A stretch of 5,432 nucleotides of DNA from Patescibacteria group bacterium (GTDB lineage Bacteria > Patescibacteriota > Minisyncoccia > Moranbacterales > UBA1568), in assembly GCA_030917745.1 (NCBI GenBank), contig JAUPUC010000090.1, positions 1 to 5,432 of the forward strand, read 5' to 3'. The notes under the pieces were generated by a model that worked only from the letters and a program-made list of their open reading frames with translations, made no database searches and was not told the origin of the DNA. Position numbers and translations under genes: made by a program. Shown piece by piece: positions 1 through 5,026 of the stretch. Positions within the stretch are counted from its first letter, which is position 1. The number at the start of each line of letters is the position of its first letter.

Positions 1-994
1 GATGCGGGAAATAAGACAAAAGTGTCTCAGCCGGCTCGCCAGGGAGTTTCCCTGACAGATGCCGCGAGTAATTTTCGATGCCACTGCAATACCCGATCTC
101 TTCAATCATCGCGAGATCATACGTCGTGCGCCGTTTCAGTCGCTCCACTTCAAGAAGTTTCCCGTCCTTTTCAAGTTCGGCAAGACGAAGGGCCAATTCA
201 GCACGAATATTCTGCAATGCCTGTGCCTTTTCGTCTTCATTGGTGATAAAGTGCTTGGCAGGAAAAAGAAAAATGTCATGCGGTTCATCGAGGATTCTTT
301 GTGTCACCGGATCAATCTTCACTATGCGTCCAATTTTCCCCGCCACAATATCAATACTGTACATATACTTCTCCGAAATCGGCATCACCTCGACACGATT
401 GCCAAGACTGCGAAATGATCCTGATGTCAGATCTGCATTTGTCCGTTCAAAAAAGATTGACACGAGAGTATGCAGTAATTCTGTGCGCGTCAGAGGCGTC
501 CCCACCGAAAGACGCAGATTTTTCTTCTCATATTCCGCCGGACTCCCTAAGCCGTAGATACAAGAAACCGAGGCAACAATAATCGTATCACGCCGAGTGA
601 GGAGTGCCTGTGTTGAAGCATGGCGCAATCGATCTATCTCCTCATTAATCTGCGCGTCCTTCTCAATATACGTATCAGTCACCGGCAGATAGGCCTCCGG
701 TTGATAGAAATCATAATACGAGACAAAATAATGCACCGCGTGATCGGGAAAAAAAGTTTGATATTCCTGAGCAAGTTGAGCTGCCAGTGTTTTGTTGTGC
801 GCGATAACCAATGTTGGCTTACCAATATTGGCAATCACATTGGCCATAGTAAATGTCTTACCAGACCCGGTCACCCCGAGCAAAGTTTGAAACGGCGCAC
901 CAGAAACCACGCCACGAGTCAGCTCCGCGATGGCCTGCGGCTGATCTCCTGCTGGAGCCCAATCTGATATAATATGGAATATTGACTTTTTCAT
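1..994 (-). CDS. uvrB: UvrB, excinuclease ABC subunit B (N-terminal half, cut by window edge)
   Basis: UvrB is the helicase-like damage-verification subunit of nucleotide excision repair; it is loaded by UvrA and recruits UvrC. The visible 331 residues start MKKSIFHIISDWAPAGDQPQ, the usual UvrB opening with its GDQPQAI block. The Walker A motif GVTGSGKT is at residues 40-47. AHNKTLAAQL (65-74) follows, then the beta-hairpin region SYYDFYQPEAYLP (92-104) that grips damaged DNA, with TDTYIEKDAQINEEIDRLR after it. A later block reads IVASVSCIYGLGSP. The family is normally about 660-700 residues, so roughly half is present; the helicase C-terminal motifs and UVR domain lie beyond base 1. The ATG at 994-992 is chosen because it gives the conserved N-terminus. 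No Shine-Dalgarno is visible and a promoter ends only 8 nt upstream, so the mRNA may be leaderless. The reading frame is intact. Confidence 0.97.
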   Translation of the reverse strand, partial: MKKSIFHIISDWAPAGDQPQAIAELTRGVVSGAPFQTLLGVTGSGKTFTMANVIANIGKPTLVIAHNKTLAAQLAQEYQTFFPDHAVHYFVSYYDFYQPEAYLPVTDTYIEKDAQINEEIDRLRHASTQALLTRRDTIIVASVSCIYGLGSPAEYEKKNLRLSVGTPLTRTELLHTLVSIFFERTNADLTSGSFRSLGNRVEVMPISEKYMYSIDIVAGKIGRIVKIDPVTQRILDEPHDIFLFPAKHFITNEDEKAQALQNIRAELALRLAELEKDGKLLEVERLKRRTTYDLAMIEEIGYCSGIENYSRHLSGKLPGEPAETLLSYFPH

Positions 995-1010
995 AGATTT
1001 GAATCATAAT
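982..1010 (+). promoter_or_regulatory. Candidate rightward promoter overlapping the uvrB start and promoter
   Basis: TTGACT (982-987), a 17-base spacer, then CATAAT (1005-1010); each hexamer matches the sigma-70 consensus at 5 of 6 bases. The -35 lies inside the first codons of uvrB and the -10 overlaps the uvrB -10 (1003-1008) on the other strand. Transcription would begin near 1017 and run into the structured region ending at the terminator at 1191-1232. In an AT-rich stretch a chance match is possible. Confidence 0.42.
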
Positions 1011-1031
1011 ACAAAGACAGTTTTTTTACAA
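1003..1031 (-). promoter_or_regulatory. Probable uvrB promoter (leaderless arrangement)
   Basis: Read on the minus strand: TTGTAA (1031-1026), a 17-base spacer, then TATGAT (1008-1003). The -35 matches the consensus at 4 of 6 bases and the -10 at 5 of 6. Only 8 nt separate the -10 from the uvrB ATG, so initiation at the usual 6-8 nt downstream would start the RNA at or within a base or two of the ATG. No ribosome binding site precedes the gene, which fits. The start site is inferred from spacing only. Confidence 0.5.
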
Positions 1032-1232
1032 CTCACTCCCACATCCAAGCAGCATCCTCATGTGAGCATTCTCCCGCTAAACTTCGCCTTCGATTTTTGC
1101 GGGTCACTCGGTGAATCGGGCTACCGTCAGATTGCCCATCGCCTCATCCCATCCCTCACTTCAGAATGACAACTCTTTGTACCGTTCATCAGCAGCTGGC
1201 CCCTCCCCCGGGATCAGCTGCTTTCTTTTTTT
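1017..1232 (+). ncRNA. Candidate structured RNA: small RNA or leader of the methyltransferase genes
   Basis: This gene-free stretch holds ordered inverted repeats. Stem I is CACAT 1040-1044 / ATGTG 1060-1064. An outer stem CATTCT 1067-1072 / AGAATG 1163-1168 encloses three hairpins: CCCGC 1073-1077 / GCGGG 1099-1103, TCAC 1104-1107 / GTGA 1111-1114 with a 3-nt loop, and GGGC 1118-1121 / GCCC 1134-1137 (alternatively CGG 1117-1119 / CCG 1124-1126). The first enclosed hairpin abuts the outer stem and the second abuts the first, as in a multibranch junction. A promoter-like sequence lies just upstream and an intrinsic terminator ends the region. I do not recognise it as a known RNA class. The alternative is a palindromic dispersed repeat: the minus strand begins GTCATTCTGAAG, which resembles intergenic repeats in many bacterial genomes. 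Individual stems are short, so chance contributes. Confidence 0.3.
1191..1232 (+). terminator. Rightward intrinsic terminator or attenuator upstream of the methyltransferase genes
   Basis: A perfect 8-bp inverted repeat, AGCAGCTG (1191-1198) and CAGCTGCT (1215-1222), is followed by TTC and seven Ts (1226-1232). C and G runs in the loop can extend the stem. The polarity serves plus-strand RNA, yet no plus-strand protein gene lies to its left in the window. It must therefore end an RNA from the 1017-1190 region, stop antisense transcription from uvrB, or act as an attenuator for the gene at 1278. Confidence 0.6.
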
Positions 1233-1240
1233 GCTATACT
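1232..1240 (+). promoter_or_regulatory. Extended -10 promoter for the methyltransferase pair
   Basis: TG at 1232-1233, one base, then TATACT (1235-1240) form an extended -10 element, which can work without a good -35; none is seen because the spacer is the T-run of the preceding terminator. The expected start is near 1247, giving a leader of about 30 nt before the ATG at 1278, with no Shine-Dalgarno in it. Confidence 0.5.
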
Positions 1241-1277
1241 CACTACATACCAAGCAACAAGACATTCCGAACTCTCT

Positions 1278-2378
1278 ATGACAACACAATTCTTCACTTT
1301 ATTTCTTCGACAAGACAAGTTTCTGCTTTTCATTTCTTCTTGGATCGTCTACGGAACCGTACTTGCCATATACACTTTCGTTCCATATTATAGTAATCTT
1401 CTCACTCTTTCTGTTCCACTCATACACCTCTCCCCTCACGAGTTACTTTTCAGTCTCCTGTGCTGTTATACTTTGGTACTTCTCCTTATCAAAATACCGA
1501 CAGGGTCTTTCAAGAGGAGCCGCATTTCTCTTACCATGAGAGCGATTTTCAAAATCACGAACTCCTTCTTCGCAGGAACTTTCAGCCCGTCCCTCACAAC
1601 CGAAGAAAAAGTTTCTGCACTCCTCTTCCTTGTCAAATTCTTCTTCGTCCCTCTCATGTTGAAATTCCTCATACAGAATATCTCCAACATGATACTTTTC
1701 TTTCAGACCATTGCTGCTGCTCACCAGATCGCTACACCAGAATTTATTTTCATAACTCTCTACCCATTCGCCCTCAGTATGCTCCTTTGTATCGATACTG
1801 AATATTTTCTCGTAGGCTATCTTACCGAATCGCGTGTCCTAAGTAACGAGGTGCGCTCAGTCGATACAAGTACTCTTGGCTGGCTCTCTGCTCTCGCATG
1901 CTACCCTCCACTGAATGAAATAACACGTACATTTATCGGATGGCATAGCTCTGATTTCAGTAACTTTGGCAATCTCTCTCTCAATTTGTTCTTCGGTGGA
2001 CTCTCACTTATATGCATGAGTGTCTACGTCTGGGCAACACTCTCGCTCGGATGGAAAGCTTCTAATCTCACCAATCGAGGTATTGTCTCACGAGGGGCAT
2101 ACTCCTTCGTCAGACATCCAGCCTACATCTCGAAAAATCTCGCCTGGTGGATTATGGGTATCCCATTCATTCTCAATGCCTTCTCACAAGGTATCTTCTC
2201 TAACGAGCTAAAATTTGCAAATAATCTTATAAGTCTCGCTCCCATCCTCAGTATCATGGCTTGGAGTAGCATCTATTATATACGAGCGATTACAGAAGAA
2301 CGTCATCTCGCGCTCGATCCAGAATACCGGGTATATATGCAAAAAGTGAGATATCGTTTTTTGCCTGGAATCTACTAA
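1278..2378 (+). CDS. Integral-membrane methyltransferase of the ICMT/PEMT superfamily (366 aa)
   Basis: A polytopic membrane protein with hydrophobic segments near residues 15-38, 55-73, 112-145, 156-172, 232-257, 284-300 and 316-338. The C-terminal third carries the signature of SAM-dependent membrane methyltransferases related to isoprenylcysteine carboxyl methyltransferase and phospholipid N-methyltransferase: SNLTNRGIVSRGAY (262-275), VRHPAY with the RHP core at 279-281, then TEERHL (339-344), DPEYRVY and RFLPGIY at the end. In this superfamily these blocks bind SAM. The roughly 230-residue N-terminal membrane part is longer than in minimal ICMT proteins and contains the block SALACYPPLNE (204-214), which I believe marks a long bacterial subfamily. 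The substrate cannot be read from sequence; prenylated cysteine, lipid headgroups and small thiols are all known in the superfamily. The ATG has no Shine-Dalgarno. A second member of the superfamily follows 23 nt downstream, so the two are probably cotranscribed. Confidence 0.82.
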   Translation: MTTQFFTLFLRQDKFLLFISSWIVYGTVLAIYTFVPYYSNLLTLSVPLIHLSPHELLFSLLCCYTLVLLLIKIPTGSFKRSRISLTMRAIFKITNSFFAGTFSPSLTTEEKVSALLFLVKFFFVPLMLKFLIQNISNMILFFQTIAAAHQIATPEFIFITLYPFALSMLLCIDTEYFLVGYLTESRVLSNEVRSVDTSTLGWLSALACYPPLNEITRTFIGWHSSDFSNFGNLSLNLFFGGLSLICMSVYVWATLSLGWKASNLTNRGIVSRGAYSFVRHPAYISKNLAWWIMGIPFILNAFSQGIFSNELKFANNLISLAPILSIMAWSSIYYIRAITEERHLALDPEYRVYMQKVRYRFLPGIY

Positions 2379-2401
2379 ATAACTCCCTCACTCCGACCAT
2401 T

Positions 2402-2866
2402 ATGTCTCCCCAACAAACTTCACACTTTGGAATTCTGCTCGTGACGATTCAATTCCTCATACTCGGATACTTCGTCTTTTTTCATCCGATTCAGCAGCCA
2501 TTTGGTCCACAAGACATGGTTGCCTGGACGATTGTGACCGCAGGAATAGCTATCGGGACCTGGGCATTACTCTCGATGCGACGCGGCAGTAAACTCCGCA
2601 TCCTCCCTGAGCCGGATGCCAATGCCACTCTCATCATAGATGGCCCGTATGCTTTTATCCGTCATCCTCTGTACACCGCCCTCATTCTTCTTACTTTTGG
2701 TCTCTTTCTGAACTATCCTGTCATGAGTCATTTTGTTGCCTGGTCACTCCTCTTTGTCACACTGAATATCAAACTCATCCACGAAGAAAAACTCCTCCTG
2801 CAAATTTTTCCCAACTATACAAAATACCAAGCCGTAACTCACAAGCTTTTTCCTTTCGTCTACTAA
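2402..2866 (+). CDS. Small ICMT-family membrane methyltransferase (154 aa)
   Basis: A compact membrane protein with hydrophobic segments near residues 9-27, 39-58, 90-106 and 108-124. The catalytic-domain signature is clear: LRILPEPDANATLI (65-78), then GPYAFIRHPLYTA with RHP at 87-89, and HEEKLL (127-132) followed by YTKYQ. This is the minimal ICMT/PEMT-type fold, a SAM-dependent methyltransferase in the membrane, of normal length for short bacterial members. It begins 23 nt after the stop of the longer paralogue at 1278-2378. The gap shows no promoter, terminator or Shine-Dalgarno, so the pair is likely one transcript. The two differ greatly in length and share mainly the signature blocks, so they are diverged family members and not a recent duplication. 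The substrate is unknown. No plus-strand terminator with a T-run follows. Confidence 0.8.
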   Translation: MSPQQTSHFGILLVTIQFLILGYFVFFHPIQQPFGPQDMVAWTIVTAGIAIGTWALLSMRRGSKLRILPEPDANATLIIDGPYAFIRHPLYTALILLTFGLFLNYPVMSHFVAWSLLFVTLNIKLIHEEKLLLQIFPNYTKYQAVTHKLFPFVY

Positions 2867-2870
2867 ACGA

Positions 2871-2909
2871 GAAAAGAAAAAAGCTCTGGTGAAGATTCCA
2901 AAAGAGCTT
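2871..2909 (-). terminator. Intrinsic terminator of the DedA gene
   Basis: On the minus strand a 7-bp stem, AAGCTCT (2909-2903) and AGAGCTT (2887-2881), with a 15-nt loop is followed at once by a T-rich run, TTTTCTTTTC (2880-2871). It starts 5 nt after the DedA stop. For plus-strand RNA from the methyltransferase genes the same hairpin lacks a T-run, so it is probably one-directional. Confidence 0.75.
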
Positions 2910-2914
2910 CGGGC

Positions 2915-3598
2915 TTACGCTTTCTGAAAAAATCGACACAAAAAACGCCAGACACTTCGGCCCTGATGGCGATGTCGATACAAGAGATACAAAGAAGCTC
3001 CAATAAAAAAAGCTGTCGCCAAATCAAAGATTATTTTGACATGCTCGATATCACGCCAGAGGGTTGAGAGTTTTGCGAGTCCGAGATACCCCACAAGCAA
3101 ATACCCCATATCCTTGATGAAGTATCCCACGATTGTCGCGGATACATAGACACGAATATCCATCTTAAAAATCCCGGCCGCCAGCGAGAAAGGCGTCGTC
3201 GGCATGAACGGCAAAGCACGCGTCAAAAAAAGCGCCCCTCCATCCTTCCAGTGCTGACCAGCAAAACGTTTCCCTGCTTGCTCAATGTCTTCGTGAGTAA
3301 CACCGAAAAACTTCCCTACACGTCCTACCAAAAGATCCTCCCCCTTATCACCGAGATAGTAATAAAAGTACGCTCCCACGGTCTTACCAACACTCGCGAG
3401 TAATGCCAAAAATAAGAGATACCACCATGCCTCATGTCGAGCCAGCGCAATTGATCCAGCTATACCGGTGATAAACATCGCTGGAATCGGACTAATAAAT
3501 TCTTCCAGAAATGATCCAATCAGCACGAACCAACCCAAAGGAACGTGAGCAGCATGCCAAGTAAACCAGGCGTTCAAATGATACAGAGAAAATGACAT
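2915..3598 (-). CDS. DedA/VTT-family integral membrane protein
   Basis: This 227-residue membrane protein belongs to the DedA (SNARE-associated, VTT-domain) family. Visible signatures are SFLEEFISPIPAMFITGIAG (29-48), matching the conserved acidic residue and proline block of the re-entrant helix; GKTVGAYFYYYLGDKGEDLL (71-90), the G-x3-G/Y and GxKG block; and LTRALPFMPTTPFSLAAG (125-142), with the conserved Arg127 and Pro130. Hydrophobic segments follow near 152-172 and 189-207, before a basic tail. Family members act in membrane homeostasis and some recycle the lipid carrier undecaprenyl phosphate; which applies here is not visible. It has the clearest ribosome binding site in the window: GAGGA at 3609-3605, six bases before the ATG at 3598. 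It follows the small membrane-protein gene by 166 nt, a gap in which I could not identify a firm promoter, and ends at an intrinsic terminator. Confidence 0.9.
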   Translation of the reverse strand: MSFSLYHLNAWFTWHAAHVPLGWFVLIGSFLEEFISPIPAMFITGIAGSIALARHEAWWYLLFLALLASVGKTVGAYFYYYLGDKGEDLLVGRVGKFFGVTHEDIEQAGKRFAGQHWKDGGALFLTRALPFMPTTPFSLAAGIFKMDIRVYVSATIVGYFIKDMGYLLVGYLGLAKLSTLWRDIEHVKIIFDLATAFFIGASLYLLYRHRHQGRSVWRFLCRFFQKA

Positions 3599-3764
3599 AT
3601 CCTATCCTCAAAAAATGCACATTCCCAAACGAGAGCTGATCTCCTCCCTCTATACTACTCCGCTGAAAATAGAATACAAACAAGGACTCCCCATATATCT
3701 CTTAGACCGATACACCAAGACACTTTCAAAGCCTCCCCCTATAACTATACAGAAGGTATTCCTG

Positions 3765-3965
3765 CTACTTTTTGTTCATCTCGGCATTCAAAGCCTGAGC
3801 CCGGAGGCCAAAAGAAGCAGAATTTTTCGCATGATCAACAATGTTCTGCCCAGCCGTCACAGAAAACCAAGCCACAACGAAAGCAAGCAAAAAAATAAAT
3901 GCAAGGGAAAGCGCTCCCGAAACTTCTTGGCTCGAATCAAAAAATAAACGAATCATCTTTGCCAT
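3765..3965 (-). CDS. Small single-span membrane protein, unknown function
   Basis: A 66-residue protein with a short, partly basic N-terminus (MAKMIRLFFDSSQEV), one strongly hydrophobic segment at about residues 18-38 (ALSLAFIFLLAFVVAWF core) and a polar, lysine-ending tail. I recognise no family. Support for a real gene is positional: it lies in the same direction between the C39-like peptidase gene (60 nt upstream edge to edge) and DedA, and a TATACT -10 lies 27 nt before its ATG. GAGG at 3970-3967 is only one base from the first ATG. It is 10 bases from the in-frame second ATG (3956), so the true start may be residue 4, giving 63 residues. The opposite strand has an overlapping open frame (3615-3947), which looks like a chance shadow. 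Confidence 0.6.
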   Translation of the reverse strand: MAKMIRLFFDSSQEVSGALSLAFIFLLAFVVAWFSVTAGQNIVDHAKNSASFGLRAQALNAEMNKK

Positions 3966-3992
3966 GCCTCAGTAAAAAATATGTTCATTTTC

Positions 3993-3998
3993 AGTATA
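3993..3998 (-). promoter_or_regulatory. Putative -10 element for the small membrane-protein gene
   Basis: On the minus strand TATACT (3998-3993), preceded by GC, is the same GCTATACT octamer as the -10 of the methyltransferase promoter at 1233-1240. No convincing -35 stands 16-18 bases upstream. It lies in the 59-nt gap after the peptidase gene, 27 nt before the ATG at 3965. The small gene, and possibly DedA beyond it, could therefore be expressed independently of the peptidase. Confidence 0.35.
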
Positions 3999-4024
3999 GC
4001 GGAAATCATCCAAAAAGACACGCT

Positions 4025-4852
4025 CTATTTTCCAATCACTATGGCTCGTTTTGCAACTGAAGTGATTGGCAAATGATTTCCCGTTGGATAATCACGTATC
4101 GCGTTTTCAAAACGCTCTCTCGGATAACGATACTCAGCCCCAAATCGTGTGCCGGGATCATGCGCAATATACTCCTCTGTCACTACGTCATATCCAAGCA
4201 AAACCAACATATGCGTCTCTGGTCCTGGAGCGGTAAAGTGTGGATTCCCAAGCAAACGACCATTCATCGGAATAATCATCGCCTCTCCACGTGCCAGTGT
4301 CGCCCGCAATACCTCACCGGTCACCTGCTCCATCAGTCTACCGTCTTCTTTTCCAGTATATGCCCGAAACAATTGAAGCGTATCTTCGGCTGAAGTATCC
4401 ACTGAGGTATCAAAGAGTTGTTCTGAAAGATGAGCTAATGCCAAAAGAGCCTGTTCTGCGTGTTCCTCCGAAACAGGTTCATCATTCCCTAACCGAGAAG
4501 CCATGAATACCGAGGCTTCTTCGCATCCGTTCTGAAAGAGTGCATTCTTCCATTCACCTCGGGGAGCTTGGGAGATAAAAGGAGCGGCCAGCACTTGAGA
4601 AGAAACAAGAATATCCGCATCATACGTATCTTCATCCCCGCTCTTCTGCTTCAACGGAAGAATCCCATCTTCATCTCCGTCTTCATCTTCTTCTGTCGCA
4701 CTCCGAGTAGATTCAGCTTCTATCATTTCTTTTGCTTCTCCGGGCCTAGGCACTGTCGCCTCCTCTCTCACTCGCACTCCCAAAAATACACCTCCCACCA
4801 AAAAGCCTACGCACCCAAAAATGAAGAATTTTCTCAAAAATTTCTCTTTCAT
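4025..4852 (-). CDS. Membrane-anchored C39-like (papain-fold) cysteine peptidase domain protein
   Basis: The 275-residue protein starts with a basic stretch and one hydrophobic segment (residues 9-26). This is a signal anchor or uncleaved signal; the IFGC at 11-14 is a poor lipobox. A polar, strongly acidic linker follows (about 30-80, including EEDEDGDEDG). From about 88 it matches the C39-like peptidase family: APFISQAPRGEW (90-101) with Gln95 as the likely oxyanion residue, NGCEEAS (108-114) with Cys110 as nucleophile, PHFTAPGPETHMLVLLGYD (204-222) with His214, and IAHDPGT (229-235) with Asp232 as third triad member. AIRDYPTG (251-258) closes the domain. The order and all three catalytic residues are intact. 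The predicted role is peptide cleavage outside the cytoplasmic membrane; the substrate is unknown. No ABC transporter accompanies it, so a bacteriocin-processing role is not supported. The ATG lacks a Shine-Dalgarno and may be leaderless. Confidence 0.85.
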   Translation of the reverse strand: MKEKFLRKFFIFGCVGFLVGGVFLGVRVREEATVPRPGEAKEMIEAESTRSATEEDEDGDEDGILPLKQKSGDEDTYDADILVSSQVLAAPFISQAPRGEWKNALFQNGCEEASVFMASRLGNDEPVSEEHAEQALLALAHLSEQLFDTSVDTSAEDTLQLFRAYTGKEDGRLMEQVTGEVLRATLARGEAMIIPMNGRLLGNPHFTAPGPETHMLVLLGYDVVTEEYIAHDPGTRFGAEYRYPRERFENAIRDYPTGNHLPITSVAKRAIVIGK

Positions 4853-4860
4853 ATTGAAGC

Positions 4861-4889
4861 ATCATAACGCCTTTCATGAGAAATATCTA
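4861..4889 (-). promoter_or_regulatory. Candidate promoter of the C39-like peptidase gene (leaderless arrangement)
   Basis: On the minus strand TAGATA (4889-4884), a 17-base spacer and TATGAT (4866-4861). The -10 matches at 5 of 6 bases and the -35 at 4 of 6. The -10 ends 8 nt before the ATG at 4852, the same hexamer and spacing as at uvrB, so transcription should start at about the ATG. No ribosome binding site is present. Confidence 0.42.
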
Positions 4890-4928
4890 GCGACAAAAAA
4901 GGCTTATTCCTCGCTCATTTTTCAGGTG

Positions 4929-4957
4929 TTGACTGATTCAATTTTCTATGCTACAAT
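4929..4957 (+). promoter_or_regulatory. Promoter of the cold-shock protein gene
   Basis: TTGACT (4929-4934), a 17-base spacer, and TACAAT (4952-4957) with TG one base upstream (4949-4950). Both hexamers match the consensus at 5 of 6 bases and the extended -10 strengthens it; this is the best promoter in the window. Transcription should start near 4964, leaving a leader of about 63 nt. Confidence 0.75.
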
Positions 4958-4962
4958 ACCCT

Positions 4963-5001
4963 TTGCAATTAATGCAAGAGGAAATGTAGTCGGATTTCTC
5001 T
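4963..5001 (+). promoter_or_regulatory. Two hairpins in the csp 5' leader
   Basis: TTGCA (4963-4967) and TGCAA (4973-4977) form a perfect 5-bp repeat at the expected RNA start. AGAGGAAAT (4977-4985) can pair with ATTTCTCT (4994-5001), giving eight pairs around one bulged G and an 8-nt loop. The stems share base 4977, so they stack or compete. The first could also be a DNA operator. Structured leaders are known for cold-shock mRNAs in other bacteria, but this leader is much shorter than that of E. coli cspA. Confidence 0.35.
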
Positions 5002-5026
5002 CGAAAAGTAGCCAAGAAGTAAAACT

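Noticed and set aside
22..967. Several plus-strand open frames across the left end
   Set aside because: They lie antisense to an intact, well-conserved uvrB frame and their translations look like shadows without any family features.
1067..1168. CRISPR array, tRNA or insertion-sequence remnant in the structured intergenic region
   Set aside because: There are no regularly spaced direct repeats, no cloverleaf with a TTCRANY arm, and no transposase fragment; only nested inverted repeats.
1166..1393. 75-residue plus-strand open frame overlapping the start of the first methyltransferase
   Set aside because: It spans the terminator and promoter and overlaps a clear membrane-protein gene in another frame; no start signals or family features.
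1443..1801. Open frames on both strands inside the first methyltransferase gene
   Set aside because: Charged, repetitive minus-strand frames arise from the pyrimidine-rich plus strand; they are shadows.
3599..3764. Promoter for the DedA gene in the 166-nt gap
   Set aside because: TATAGT- and TATTCT-like boxes occur on the minus strand but none has a matching -35 at 16-18 bases or an extended -10, so I made no call.
3615..3947. 110-residue plus-strand frame opposite the small membrane protein
   Set aside because: Composition is basic and irregular, there is no promoter or ribosome binding site, and the minus-strand frame with a clean membrane segment is the better call.
4025..4852. Lipoprotein reading of the C39-like peptidase (cysteine at residue 14)
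   Set aside because: The preceding IFG does not fit the lipobox and the hydrophobic segment continues well past the cysteine, as in a signal anchor.
4073..4867. Plus-strand open frames opposite the C39-like peptidase
   Set aside because: They are antisense to a frame with all catalytic motifs in order.
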